This document shows positions 36,606 through 44,986 of a stretch of DNA of 64,000 nucleotides, piece after piece. Source of the DNA: UBA7672 sp047601145 (GTDB lineage: Bacteria > Pseudomonadota > Alphaproteobacteria > Caulobacterales > Hyphomonadaceae). Location of the stretch: positions 248,001-312,000 of the forward strand of contig JASGJW010000003.1 in assembly GCA_047601145.1 (NCBI GenBank), read 5' to 3'. The notes under the pieces were generated by a model that was given only the letters and a program-made list of their open reading frames with translations, made no database searches and had not been told where the DNA came from. The translations under genes were made by a program, and so were the position numbers. How positions within the stretch are numbered: the stretch's first letter is position 1; each line of letters starts with the position of its first letter.

Positions 36606-36863
36606 ATGTTGATGCTGACAGGCCGGATCGCCGGAAGACTGGTGAAAGTGGAGGACCACGCGAACTGGCGCGCAGTCGAACTCATCGGCTGCGTCGTGAT
36701 CGGTGGCCCCTCCGTGCGGTTCGACGCCTTCGAGAACGTAGCCTTCGTGAGCTGCGTCTTCCTCTATGACGGCATGGAAGTCGAAGGTCGAGAATGGCTG
36801 AGCTTCATGAGCATGGAACGCGTGACAGCGCCTGCCAAAAGCCAGCGCCCGCCGCGCGTCTGA
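36606..36863 (+). CDS. Hypothetical small protein, 85 aa
   Basis: A short ORF starting MLMLTGRIAGRLVKVED with GGGAGC nine bases upstream. It has alternating beta-strand-like stretches (WRAVELIGCVVIGGPSVRFDAFENVAFVSCVFL) resembling a small beta-solenoid or OB-like fold, and a basic tail. No family recognised. The upstream intergenic region (36490-36539) contains a long inverted repeat, CACACAAAG with CTTTGTGTG, 32 nt apart. It lies 24 bp from the convergent epmB stop. Confidence 0.55.
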   Translation: MLMLTGRIAGRLVKVEDHANWRAVELIGCVVIGGPSVRFDAFENVAFVSCVFLYDGMEVEGREWLSFMSMERVTAPAKSQRPPRV

Positions 36864-36886
36864 GCATTCTGGAAGTACCTGGGAAA

Positions 36887-37945
36887 TTAGTCCTGGTAAT
36901 CCCGCCAGTAGCCATCACGGCCACGCAGGCGGAGGCGGCCATCCTCGGCCTCGACGTCCGCAGGGGAGGCAAGCGCCTTCGAAACGCCGCCCGGGATGTC
37001 GATCACATAGTGTGGCTGCGCAAGACCTGACACGCGATCGCGCAGCTCGCGCACCAGTGCCTGCCCCTGCTCTACCGTCGTGCGGAAATGCGACGTACCC
37101 GGCGCCAGGTCGGCATGATGCAAGTAATAAGGCCGCATGCGCGCCTCGACGAAGCCGCGCATCAGCTGCTCGAGCGTATCGATATCGTCGTTGACACCCT
37201 TCAGCAGCACGGACTGGGTGAGCAGCGGGATCCCCGCGTCAATCATCCGCGCACACGCTGCGCGCATGGCCGGCGTAATCTCTCGCGGATGATTACAGTG
37301 CACGGCGACGTAGACTGCCTTCGATGAAGTGCGGATCGCAGCAACGAATTGATCCGTTACGCGCTCGGGGTCAGCGACCGGCATACGTGTGTGCCAGCGG
37401 ATCACTTTCACATGGGGGATCGCTTCCAGCTCTTGCGTCAGCGTAGCTGCACGCCGCGCTGACAGCATGAAAGGATCGCCGCCGGTGACGATGACTTCCC
37501 AGATTTGCGGGTGAGCGCGGATATAGGCAAGCGCCGCTTCGAGTTCGGCCGGCGACAGGTTTCCGTCCTTTTCCGGCCCGACCATCTCGCGCCGGAAGCA
37601 GAAGCGGCAATAGACCGGGCACACCGACACCGCCTTCAGCAACACGCGATCCGGATAGCGATGGACGATGCCCTCTACAGGCTCATGCGTCTTGTCGCCA
37701 ATCGGGTCCGGCAGTTCTTCCGGCCCCACATCCAGTTCGGCCCTCGAAGGCACGAACTGCCGCGCAATCGGGTCTGCCGGGTTCGTCCGATCAATCAGAT
37801 CAGCAAGCAGAGGCGTGATCGCCGTCGCATACGCCGCCGTGACATCCGTCAGCTCCGTCGCATCGCGCGCCAGGCCCGCCGCGACGAGATCGTCAGCGGT
37901 GCGCAGGGTTCTGGCGCTGGCGTCAAGGTGAATGAGACGGGTCAA
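36887..37945 (-). CDS. epmB: EF-P beta-lysylation protein EpmB (lysine 2,3-aminomutase-like radical SAM)
   Basis: A 352-residue radical SAM enzyme that isomerises alpha- to beta-lysine for EF-P modification. It carries the cluster motif CPVYCRFCFRRE (CxxxCxxC), the PLP-domain stretches TGGDPFMLS, VKVIRWHTRMP and AVYVAVHCNHPREI, and QSVLLKGVNDD. It is shorter than catabolic lysine aminomutase (about 415) as expected for EpmB. The start is TTG at 37945 with AGAGGCC upstream. It belongs to the same locus as epmA and efp. Confidence 0.9.
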   Translation of the reverse strand: MTRLIHLDASARTLRTADDLVAAGLARDATELTDVTAAYATAITPLLADLIDRTNPADPIARQFVPSRAELDVGPEELPDPIGDKTHEPVEGIVHRYPDRVLLKAVSVCPVYCRFCFRREMVGPEKDGNLSPAELEAALAYIRAHPQIWEVIVTGGDPFMLSARRAATLTQELEAIPHVKVIRWHTRMPVADPERVTDQFVAAIRTSSKAVYVAVHCNHPREITPAMRAACARMIDAGIPLLTQSVLLKGVNDDIDTLEQLMRGFVEARMRPYYLHHADLAPGTSHFRTTVEQGQALVRELRDRVSGLAQPHYVIDIPGGVSKALASPADVEAEDGRLRLRGRDGYWRDYQD

Positions 37946-37978
37946 GCTGGCCTCTGGGCTGCGCGCCTCTATCCCGGC

Positions 37979-38422
37979 TTAGTTGCGTCTGTCCAGCAGC
38001 AGGCCCAGCTCGTCGACTGCCCGGGCCGCCCGCTCGTCCACACCTTGATCTCTGAGAATGCTTGCGAATAGCTGCGCGGCGCGCGGGGCGGTGTCGCACT
38101 CGGACAGGGCGTCGCTGACCTCCGGCCAGACGTCGGACATGAAGTCGGCCGCCAGCGTGATGACACCTGCAGCCGTCAGGATCAGTGTCGGGATGCCGCT
38201 TGAAGTGTCACCTGCGCCGACCTTCGCGAACATGGCTGAAGCGTTGCGGGCGTCGCTGAACTGCTTCTGGTGATCACGGACGAACTCGCCGATGAAGCGC
38301 TCGGTCCTCCAGTGCACCCATTCGGACGTGCAGGGTTCCGGCATCGAGGCGCAGCCGCTGACGCCCAGCGAGCTTCCACCCATCAGCAAGGTGGCAAGGC
38401 CGGCGGCGATGATGCGTTTCAT
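37979..38422 (-). CDS. Hypothetical lipoprotein inside the EF-P modification operon
   Basis: A 147-residue protein: signal MKRIIAAGLATLLMGGSSLG, lipobox VSGCASM, then a short acidic/helical body with a hydrophobic segment (PTLILTAAGVITLAADFM) and an LDEL-type C-terminal helix (RAVDELGLLLDRRN). Extra cysteines occur at EPCTSEWVHW and SECDTAP. GGGAG precedes the ATG. It sits between epmA (upstream) and epmB (downstream) on the same strand with 30-34 bp spacers, so it is probably co-transcribed. Not recognised; no known role in EF-P modification. Confidence 0.7.
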   Translation of the reverse strand: MKRIIAAGLATLLMGGSSLGVSGCASMPEPCTSEWVHWRTERFIGEFVRDHQKQFSDARNASAMFAKVGAGDTSSGIPTLILTAAGVITLAADFMSDVWPEVSDALSECDTAPRAAQLFASILRDQGVDERAARAVDELGLLLDRRN

Positions 38423-38452
38423 GGTCGCTCCCGTTGTAGTCCTGCTCATGAC

Positions 38453-39478
38453 TTAGACCGGCGGCGTCCAGAGTACATCCGCGATCCTGCGTGCTCCGGT
38501 GGCGAGCATTACCAGCCTGTCGAAACCCAGCGCGACGCCACTGGCCGCCGGCATATGCTCCAGCGCAGCAAGGAAGTCCTCGTCGAGCGGATACCGCTCG
38601 CCATAGATCGCCTGCTTCACATCCATTTCGGCTTCGAACCGGCGCCGCTGCTCGGCTGCATCAGTCAACTCGCCGAACCCGTTCGCCAGCTCCACGCCGC
38701 AAGCGTAAAGTTCGAACCGCTCAGCAAAACGCCCATCCCGCGCCAGTGGCCGGGCGAGGGCTGCCTCTTCAGACGGGTACTCGCAGAGCAGCGTCAGCCG
38801 CCCCTGGCCCAGCTTCGGCTCGATACGCTCAACCAGCACGCGGCTGAACAGGTCGGACCAGCTGTCAGTCTCACCGACGCGGACCCCGATCGTCCGCACC
38901 GCCTGCGCCATCGCATCCCGTTTGCCCAGTGTGGCCTCAAGATCGATCCCTGCATGCGCGGCGAATGCATCAACCAGCGTCAAACGCTCCGGCTCGGCGT
39001 TTGGGTCGCATTCCATGCCGCGCCACGACAGCCTCGCCCGCCCGCTATCGCGCAACGCCAACCGGCACAGCTCCACGCAGTCCGCCATGACCGCGTCATA
39101 GGGCTCGGCTACCCGATACCATTCCAGCATGGTGAATTCGGACGAATGCAGCGGCCCGGCTTCGCCATTACGATAAACGCGCGCGTAGTCGAAGATCTTG
39201 GACTCCCCGGCCGCGAGCAGCTTCTTCGCGGCGAACTCCGGCGAGGTGTGCAGGTAAAGCGGCCGCCGAGACCCGTCCTCGCCGACCCAGTCGGCGCGAA
39301 AGCCATGTAGGTGGGCCTCGTTCCCGGGCGACACCTGCAGCGCCCCGCACTCCACCTCGGTGAAGCCCTGCGCCCGGAACCATGCCCGCGCGCCATCCCG
39401 AATGCGTCCACGCCCTTCCAGGAAGAGCCGGCGGTCGGCATGGGAATCCTTGTCCCACCAAGGCGTTGGCTTAACCAA
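38453..39478 (-). CDS. epmA: EF-P--(R)-beta-lysine ligase EpmA (GenX/PoxA-like)
   Basis: A lysyl-tRNA-synthetase-like ligase lacking the anticodon domain that attaches beta-lysine to EF-P. Landmarks: VECGALQVSPGNEAHLHGF, LHTSPEFAAKKLLAAGESKIFDYARVYRN, SEFTMLEWYR, VELANGFGELTDAAEQRRRF and SGVALGFDRLVML (motif 3). The preferred start is TTG at 39478 (MVKPTPWW) with GGAG seven bases upstream, giving 341 residues; a GTG at 39520 gives 355 but lacks a ribosome-binding site. Divergent from efp across 132 bp. Its product acts on the EF-P encoded next door. Confidence 0.92.
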   Translation of the reverse strand: MVKPTPWWDKDSHADRRLFLEGRGRIRDGARAWFRAQGFTEVECGALQVSPGNEAHLHGFRADWVGEDGSRRPLYLHTSPEFAAKKLLAAGESKIFDYARVYRNGEAGPLHSSEFTMLEWYRVAEPYDAVMADCVELCRLALRDSGRARLSWRGMECDPNAEPERLTLVDAFAAHAGIDLEATLGKRDAMAQAVRTIGVRVGETDSWSDLFSRVLVERIEPKLGQGRLTLLCEYPSEEAALARPLARDGRFAERFELYACGVELANGFGELTDAAEQRRRFEAEMDVKQAIYGERYPLDEDFLAALEHMPAASGVALGFDRLVMLATGARRIADVLWTPPV

Positions 39479-39610
39479 ACAAGGCTCCAAAGGCCGCACA
39501 CAGCCGGGCTTGGCCGCCACGGCGGCTCATTGTATGACCGCGCCGCTTCAACAGGTTCCCAGCGGCCGAGCCATACTCCGCCGCCCATACAAAGACAAAG
39601 GCGGCTTACC

Positions 39611-40183
39611 GTGGTCAAAGTCATCGCCAGCGACGTGCGCAAGGGCAATGTTCTCGAGGGCGAGGACGGCCAGCTCTACACCGTCCTGAAAGCCGAAACC
39701 TATCGCCCGGGCAAAGGCACCCCGACCGCCACGATCGACATGCGCCGCATCTCGGACGGCGTGAAAGTCGTCGAGACCTACAAGACGACGGACCAGCTCG
39801 AGCGCGCCTTCGTCGAAGAGGTGAAGCACCAGTACCTCTACCAGGACGACCAGCTCTACGTGTTCATGAACCCGAGCAACTTCGAGCAGGTCATGGTGCC
39901 CGCCGACATGCTCGGCGACAGCGCGGCCTACCTCGGCGAGAACATGGACGTTCACCTGCTGATGTTCGACGGCAAGCCCGTCTCGATCGAGCTGCCGCAG
40001 CGCGTGACGCTCGAGATCACCGAAACCGAACCGGTCGTGAAGGGCCAAACGGCTTCGGGTTCCTACAAGCCCGCGAAACTGTCGAACGGCATCCGTGTGA
40101 TGGTCCCGCCGCACATCGGCACCGGCACGCGCATCATCGTCAACACGGAAGATGGCGCCTACGTCGAACGCGCCAAGGACTAA
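39611..40183 (+). CDS. efp: Translation elongation factor P
   Basis: Relieves ribosome stalling at polyproline stretches. The 190-residue protein begins VVKVIASDVRKGNVLEGEDG; the loop RPGKGTPTAT holds the lysine target Lys35, which EpmA/EpmB should modify. Domains II and III are visible (QLERAFVEEVKHQYLYQDD, YLGENMDVHLLMFDGKP, ASGSYKPAKLSNGIRVMVPPHI). The start is GTG at 39611 with AAAGGCGG upstream. The modified loop plus divergent epmA/epmB genes make the locus self-consistent. Confidence 0.95.
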   Translation: MVKVIASDVRKGNVLEGEDGQLYTVLKAETYRPGKGTPTATIDMRRISDGVKVVETYKTTDQLERAFVEEVKHQYLYQDDQLYVFMNPSNFEQVMVPADMLGDSAAYLGENMDVHLLMFDGKPVSIELPQRVTLEITETEPVVKGQTASGSYKPAKLSNGIRVMVPPHIGTGTRIIVNTEDGAYVERAKD

Positions 40184-40189
40184 GCGTCC

Positions 40190-40633
40190 TCAGCCTTTCT
40201 TCGCTTTTTTCGCAGCCTCCTTGGCCGGCTTCGCAGCCGTCTTCTTGGCCGTATTCACTGCCACCGCCGCGCGGATCAGCGCCTTGAACGCCTTCTCGTC
40301 GATCTTCTCGCCATGGCGGAAGTCGATCGCCCGACGTGTCGCGCCCTCGAGGCTGGAATTGAACAGCTTTGACGGGTCTGCAATCGAAGCGCCCTTGGCG
40401 AAGGTGGTCTTGACGGCGGCCTTGTAAGTCTCGCCGGTGCAGATGATCCCGTCGTGTGACCACACGGGAATGCCCCACTTCCATTCCTCGACCACGTCAG
40501 GATCAGCCTGCCTGATCAGCGCGCGGATCCTGCCCAGCGTCTCTCCGCGCCAGTCGCCCAGCTCCTTGATCGCCGCATCGATCAGCTTCTCCGGGGCCGC
40601 ACCGCCCGTATCCTTCATCACGCCCTTCTTCAT
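40190..40633 (-). CDS. DUF1801 domain protein (frataxin-fold) A
   Basis: A 147-residue protein of the DUF1801/YdhG type, related in fold to the frataxin-like iron chaperone Fra of Bacillus. The core includes GDWRGETLGRIRALIRQADPDVVEEWKWGIPVWSHDGIICTGETYKAAVKTTFAKGA and DFRHGEKIDEKAFKALI. A Lys/Ala tail follows (AKKTAAKPAKEAAKKAKKG). It is the last gene in an operon led by ArsR. A near-paralogue is directly upstream. Whether it binds iron here is unknown. Confidence 0.87.
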   Translation of the reverse strand: MKKGVMKDTGGAAPEKLIDAAIKELGDWRGETLGRIRALIRQADPDVVEEWKWGIPVWSHDGIICTGETYKAAVKTTFAKGASIADPSKLFNSSLEGATRRAIDFRHGEKIDEKAFKALIRAAVAVNTAKKTAAKPAKEAAKKAKKG

Positions 40634-40651
40634 GGCCGCTGTCTCCCTGTC

Positions 40652-41104
40652 TCACATCTTCTCAAGTGGCAGCTTGCTCGCCTGCTTCACCCAAGCCGCG
40701 AACTGCTTCTCATCGAACCCATCCTCACGGATATCGAGATATCGCACATGCTTCTGCTTCGAAGTTCCAGGCGGCAACGGATCCAGTTCCTCACCCCGGA
40801 AGAACGCCACCTTCACGTACTTCGCGAAGACATGGAAACTGAGAAACCACCCCTTGCCCTCGAAGCCGTAGAACGGCGAATTCCACTTCACCGCCTTGTA
40901 GACCCTCGGCACAGTCTTCGTGATAACCGCATCGACCCGTCCTCCGATGTCGCGCTTCCATTCCGGCATCGCCGCGATGTAGGCCTGCACCGGCGCGTCG
41001 CCAAAGGCCTTCGAGATCTGCGGATTGCCGCCTGACAACAGCTTCGGCTTGGGAGTGGTTTTCGCGGCTGCCTTCTTCGCGGTCTTTGCCGGCGCCTTAG
41101 TCAT
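40652..41104 (-). CDS. DUF1801 domain protein (frataxin-fold) B
   Basis: A 150-residue DUF1801 member with a basic Lys/Ala-rich N-terminal tail (AKTAAKKAAAKTTPKPK) and the core GRVDAVITKTVPRVYKAVKWNSPFYGFEGKGWFLSFHVFAKYVKVAFFRGEELDPLPPGTSKQKHVRYLDIREDGF. The start at 41104 follows the stop of the small membrane gene by two bases. It lies between that gene and DUF1801 A in a compact minus-strand operon. Confidence 0.87.
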   Translation of the reverse strand: MTKAPAKTAKKAAAKTTPKPKLLSGGNPQISKAFGDAPVQAYIAAMPEWKRDIGGRVDAVITKTVPRVYKAVKWNSPFYGFEGKGWFLSFHVFAKYVKVAFFRGEELDPLPPGTSKQKHVRYLDIREDGFDEKQFAAWVKQASKLPLEKM

Positions 41105-41106
41105 CT

Positions 41107-41319
41107 CTATCCTCCGACCCGCCGGCCGCGCCACTTCGCGACATAAGGCAGGAAGAACATATAGATGCCCGAGATCGCCAACAGCGCCAGCGGCAGCAAT
41201 GGCACGTAGGACATCCAAATCACCGGCTCCTTCAGCGCCAAAGCGACCGTGGTCGCGATTACCGCAAGAACGAACGCTGCTGATGCCCAGCGGTGAAACT
41301 GCCTGATCGAGTTGTTCAT
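41107..41319 (-). CDS. Small membrane protein, 70 aa
   Basis: A two-helix protein (RQFHRWASAAFVLAVIATTVALAL and YVPLLPLALLAISGIYMFFLPYV) ending KWRGRRVGG. GGGAGGTTACG precedes the ATG at 41319; the longer reading to 41367 overlaps the SRPBCC gene. Not recognised by name. It is the third gene of the ArsR-led operon. Confidence 0.7.
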   Translation of the reverse strand: MNNSIRQFHRWASAAFVLAVIATTVALALKEPVIWMSYVPLLPLALLAISGIYMFFLPYVAKWRGRRVGG

Positions 41320-41347
41320 CGTAACCTCCCCATCAGCGCTGAAGGCC

Positions 41348-41776
41348 TCAACCCTCGCGCGCCACAACCTGTTCCAGCTTGTCGAACATCTGTCGCCACC
41401 CGGCCTGGGCGCCGCCGAAGGCCTGCCTCTGCGTCGGCCGGAAGCCCGACTGCTCGACGCGCAGATGCGTGCCTTTGCCCGAAGGCGTCAGTGTGAACGT
41501 CACCACGCTCTTCAGACGATAAGCGTCATCGTCGTGGTTGAAGTCCCATGTGTAGGACAGCGACTTGTTCGGCTCGATCGTCAGCACTTCACAGTCGAGC
41601 ACCCCGCCCCACTCGCCCCGCAAGTTGAACTTGTGACCGACCGACGGCTTAAAATCGTTCTTCATCAGCCACTCTTCCATCAGGTGCGGCTGGGTCAGCG
41701 CGCGCCAGAGCTTCTCCGGCGGATGCGCAATCTCGCGTTCGATGACGACAGAGCGTGTTTCGGTCGCGCTGCTCAT
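41348..41776 (-). CDS. SRPBCC (AHSA1-like) domain protein
   Basis: A 142-residue START/Bet v1-fold protein: VVIEREIAHPPEKLWRALTQPHLMEEWLMKNDFKPSVGHKFNLRG, then SYTWDFNHDDDAYRLKSVVTFTLTPSGKGTHLRVEQSGF and a C-terminal helix. Its start overlaps the ArsR stop by four bases (ATGA), so it is translationally coupled. Like the pair at 13482-14392, it is presumably ligand-binding and ArsR-controlled, but the ligand is unknown. Confidence 0.87.
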   Translation of the reverse strand: MSSATETRSVVIEREIAHPPEKLWRALTQPHLMEEWLMKNDFKPSVGHKFNLRGEWGGVLDCEVLTIEPNKSLSYTWDFNHDDDAYRLKSVVTFTLTPSGKGTHLRVEQSGFRPTQRQAFGGAQAGWRQMFDKLEQVVAREG

Positions 41777-42096
41777 TGGTCCATCCTTTTCAGAAGATCT
41801 TCGAGGTCGTCGAGCCGGCTCTCCCAGAACACGGACATCCGGCTCGTCCAGTCCACCAGTGGGGCAAGCGCGCGAACCTGCGCGCTGTAGTGCGTCTCGC
41901 GGCCCTGATGGCGCCCACGCACCAGCCCGGCCTGCTTCAACACGCCAAGATGCTTGGATACGACCGGTTGCGAGACGCCAGCCCGCTCCGTCAGCGCGCC
42001 GACGGTCTTCTCCCCTTCGCGGCAAAGCCGCTCGAAGATGGCGCGCCGCGTCGGATCGGCGAGCGTCCGGAAAAGAACATCATGGGCCCTGGACAT
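41773..42096 (-). CDS. ArsR-family transcriptional regulator
   Basis: A 107-residue winged-helix repressor: VLFRTLADPTRRAIFERLCREGEKTVGALTERAGVSQPVVSKHLGVLKQAGLVRGRHQGRETHYSAQ. The recognition helix SQPVVSKHLGVL is intact. It has one cysteine (CREGEKTV) but no classical metal box. First gene of a five-gene minus-strand operon (ArsR, SRPBCC, small membrane protein, DUF1801 twice). Inverted repeats lie directly upstream (42115-42148). Confidence 0.9.
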   Translation of the reverse strand: MSRAHDVLFRTLADPTRRAIFERLCREGEKTVGALTERAGVSQPVVSKHLGVLKQAGLVRGRHQGRETHYSAQVRALAPLVDWTSRMSVFWESRLDDLEDLLKRMDQ

Positions 42097-42114
42097 GCAG
42101 CACTCATACCCCGT

Positions 42115-42148
42115 TGGCTATGGGATAATCTATAGCCATAGAGCTATG
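42115..42148. promoter_or_regulatory. Candidate ArsR operator
   Basis: TGGCTAT (42115-42121) and ATAGCCA (42132-42138) form a perfect 7-bp inverted repeat with a 10-bp spacer; CATAG (42137-42141) and CTATG (42144-42148) add an overlapping repeat. Position, 19 bp upstream of the arsR ATG, and A/T content fit autoregulation (inference). Confidence 0.6.
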
Positions 42149-42200
42149 AGTTGAGTCAAGCGCAATCGCGCCTGAAATTCAGCTGACCTGCAGGCAAAGC

Positions 42201-42953
42201 CTAGTTCGGAGCCGCCGGCTTCGGTGGATCCTTCATGTCGGGCCCGATGAATTCGCTCTCGATCACGACGGTCACCTCGTCGCTCACGCCCATGTTCGAG
42301 CCTTCCTTCGGAACGCCCCCGCCGATCCCGAAATCGGAGCGTTTGAATACGCCATGCACGGAGAACCCGATACGCGCGCGCGGCTCATAGACGTGCCCTT
42401 CATAACCGCCATTGTAGGTCATGCTCAGCGTCACCGGCTTGGTGACGCCATGCAGCGTGAGATCGCCGGTCACGTCGGCCGTGTTCGGCCCCGTCATCTT
42501 GATCCCGGTCGACTTGAACGTGATCTGCGGAAACTGCTTGGCATCGACATACTGCTCGCCGCGCAGCTCTTCCTGGAAGCCCGCTGGCGGGGCATGGACG
42601 GTCAGCGAGGCCGGATCGACCGTCGCGGTAAGAGACGCGGTCGTTGGACTGGCAGGATCAAGCTTGAGGTCGGCCGAGAAGGTATCGAACCACGCCGTGA
42701 AGTTCGAGAAACCGAGATGGGCGACCTTGAACATGAAGGTCGAGTGGGCCGGGTCGAGCTTGTAGTCACCTGCAGGAATTTTCTCGATCGACGGCGCTGG
42801 GGCCAACTCGCTCACCCTCGCGGCCGATACCCACGCGATTGCCTCTGGCTCCTTGGCCACCGGCTTGTCAGCGATCAGGCCGCCGCCCGACTTCGGCGAG
42901 CAGGCCCCGATCAACAGGGCCGTCATCGCCACAGCACCCAGCCGCTTCAGCAT
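42201..42953 (-). CDS. YceI-family lipoprotein
   Basis: A 250-residue protein with lipobox LLIGACSPK followed by the polyisoprenoid-binding YceI beta-barrel: YKLDPAHSTFMFKVAHLGFSNFTAWFDTFSADLKLDP opens the barrel, with AKQFPQITFKSTGIKMTG and VTGDLTLHGVTKPVTLSMTYNG in the middle, and IGFSVHGVFKRSDFGIGGGVP near the end. YceI proteins bind long isoprenoids in the envelope. Here the signal is lipoprotein-type instead of periplasmic. The ATG at 42953 has GGAG six bases upstream. Confidence 0.87.
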   Translation of the reverse strand: MLKRLGAVAMTALLIGACSPKSGGGLIADKPVAKEPEAIAWVSAARVSELAPAPSIEKIPAGDYKLDPAHSTFMFKVAHLGFSNFTAWFDTFSADLKLDPASPTTASLTATVDPASLTVHAPPAGFQEELRGEQYVDAKQFPQITFKSTGIKMTGPNTADVTGDLTLHGVTKPVTLSMTYNGGYEGHVYEPRARIGFSVHGVFKRSDFGIGGGVPKEGSNMGVSDEVTVVIESEFIGPDMKDPPKPAAPN

Positions 42954-43075
42954 CATGATCTCCGCAATTCCTGCCAGCAGTGTCTCAAGCCAAACATAGT
43001 TGCAACCGCGGCGTCTTCCATACCGGCAAGACGACATCCGGGAACCATGACGGATTATCCATCAAGGGCGTTGCC

Positions 43076-44914
43076 CTAGTCGCCGCCTTCGATGGCTTCC
43101 GCTGCTTCTTCGTTGAGCGCTTTGCCTTCCTTACGGGGCGTCACCAGCGGCGCGGGCTGGGTCGTGGCGATGTTCCCGCGCATGAGCGTCATGCCGGCGC
43201 CGAGACCGCCGGCGATTTGCATCTCGAGGCGCTGTTCATCGCGCCGCCGCACATCGAGAACAAGTTCGTCCGCCTCGGCTTCATCGACGCCGAGATCGAT
43301 CAGCACGCGCTGGCTGAAGACCAGCGCGGATTCGAGCGTCTCACGCAGTTGATAGTCGACCCCCGCCTTGATCAGGCGTAGCGCGTGTCCGCGGTCGAAC
43401 GCCCGGACGAACAGCTTCGCATGCGGAAACTCGGACTTCACCAGTTCGACGATCTTGTCCGCTGCCTCCTGCTTGTCGACGCAGACAAGGATCGCCTCCG
43501 CCGTCGCCGCGCCCGAGGCGCGCATAACATCCAGCCGCGTCCCGTCGCCATAGTAGACCTTGAATCCGAATTGTCCGGCAGCCCGGATCATCTCCACATC
43601 GATCTCGATGATCGACACGTCGATCCCCTTGGCCAGTAGAGGCTGCGACACGACCTGGGCAAACCGCCCGAAGCCCACGAACAGCACGCGCCCGTGGAGG
43701 TCGGTTGCCTCTTCGATGCCGTCCATCGATTCTTTTTCCGGAGGCGTCAGCTTCTCGACGAGGATCACCACGAGCGGTGTCAGCGCCATCGACAGGATAA
43801 CAACTGCCGTCATGCCCGCCGCGACGCGCGCGTCCATCACGCCCGCCGCCAACGCGCCGGCATAGAGCACGAAGGCAAACTCCCCGCCCTGCGCGAACTG
43901 CGACGCCCGGTGCAGCGCCTCACGATGGGTGGCCTTGAACAGCCTCGCGACAACATAGATGCCCAGCGACTTCACCAGCATGAACGACACGACGCCTAGG
44001 CCGATCAGCTGCCAGTCCTGCACAACAACGCCGAGATCGAGCGACATACCAACGCCGAGGAAGAACAGGCCCAACAGGATGCCGCGGAACGGCTCCACGT
44101 CGGCTTCGAGCTGGTGACGGAAGGTCGATTCAGACAGCAGCACGCCGGCAAGGAACGCACCCATTGCCATCGACAGGCCGCCCCACTGCATGAACAGCGC
44201 CGCGCCCAGCACCACCATGAGCGCCGCAGCCGTCATCACCTCGCGCGCGCCGCTGCGCGCGAGCAAGCCGAACAGCGGGTTCATCAGATAGCGCCCGGCG
44301 ACGAACACCAGCAGCACCGAACCGGCCGCGATCCCGAACGTCTGCCACCACGGCGCGGTATGCGTGACCAGATGCACGCCTGGGGTCACCGTCGCCAGGA
44401 TCGGCACCAGCGCCAGCAGCGGGATGATCATCAGGTCTTCGAGCAGCAGGATCGCCACGGACCGCTGGCCTGCCGGAGACGAGACCTCGCCCTTGTCCTC
44501 CATCATCTTCATGATGACGGCGGTCGACGACAGCACGAAGCCGAACGCTCCGATCACGGCGGCCTGCCAGGGAAGCCCGAACGCGATACCGACGCCGGAA
44601 AGCAATCCCCCGCACACCAGCACCTGCGCCAGGCCCAGCCCGAATATGTCTCGGCGCATCGCCCACAGCTTCAGGGGCCGCATTTCGAGGCCGATGAGGA
44701 ATAGAAACATCACGACGCCGAATTCGGCTACGTGCAGCACTGCCGCCGGATCGCCGATCAGCTTCAGGACATATGGCCCCACGACCACGCCGGCCGCGAG
44801 ATAGCCCAGCACCGAGCCCAGTCTCAACAGCCTGAAGAGCGGAACCGCAACGACGCCAGCCGCCAGCAGGGCGACCGCCAGTCCAAGATCAGTTCCGCTC
44901 GTTCCGTGGTCCAT
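43076..44914 (-). CDS. CPA2-family monovalent cation:proton antiporter (KefB/KefC-like)
   Basis: A 612-residue inner-membrane protein: twelve or so helices of the CPA2 type (FRLLRLGSVLGYLAAGVVVGPYVL, FGVVMFLFLIGLEMRPLKLW, FGFVLSSTAVIMKMM, LMIIPLLALVPILATV, FLGVGMSLDLGVVVQDW and others) followed by a cytoplasmic TrkA-N/RCK domain with GRVLFVGFGRFAQVVSQPLL and a C-terminal helix. The region QFAQGGEFAFVLYAGAL and DRGHALRLIKAGVDYQL are typical of glutathione-regulated K+ efflux systems. The start at 44914 (MDHGTSG) has GGGAGCGGG upstream. No ancillary KefF/KefG gene is next door. Confidence 0.92.
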   Translation of the reverse strand: MDHGTSGTDLGLAVALLAAGVVAVPLFRLLRLGSVLGYLAAGVVVGPYVLKLIGDPAAVLHVAEFGVVMFLFLIGLEMRPLKLWAMRRDIFGLGLAQVLVCGGLLSGVGIAFGLPWQAAVIGAFGFVLSSTAVIMKMMEDKGEVSSPAGQRSVAILLLEDLMIIPLLALVPILATVTPGVHLVTHTAPWWQTFGIAAGSVLLVFVAGRYLMNPLFGLLARSGAREVMTAAALMVVLGAALFMQWGGLSMAMGAFLAGVLLSESTFRHQLEADVEPFRGILLGLFFLGVGMSLDLGVVVQDWQLIGLGVVSFMLVKSLGIYVVARLFKATHREALHRASQFAQGGEFAFVLYAGALAAGVMDARVAAGMTAVVILSMALTPLVVILVEKLTPPEKESMDGIEEATDLHGRVLFVGFGRFAQVVSQPLLAKGIDVSIIEIDVEMIRAAGQFGFKVYYGDGTRLDVMRASGAATAEAILVCVDKQEAADKIVELVKSEFPHAKLFVRAFDRGHALRLIKAGVDYQLRETLESALVFSQRVLIDLGVDEAEADELVLDVRRRDEQRLEMQIAGGLGAGMTLMRGNIATTQPAPLVTPRKEGKALNEEAAEAIEGGD

Positions 44915-44938
44915 GCCCGCTCCCGACGCCCCGGCTGG

Positions 44939-44958
44939 GCGCATGATCTCTCATGCGC
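44939..44958 (-). terminator. Hairpin after the TonB-dependent receptor gene
   Basis: GCGCATGA (44939-44946) pairs with TCATGCGC (44951-44958) around TCTC, 29 bp after the receptor's stop on the minus strand. No T tract follows; it may be a transcript-stabilising hairpin. Confidence 0.4.
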
Positions 44959-44986
44959 TGTACCGCAGCGGCGGGCAAGCGGGATG

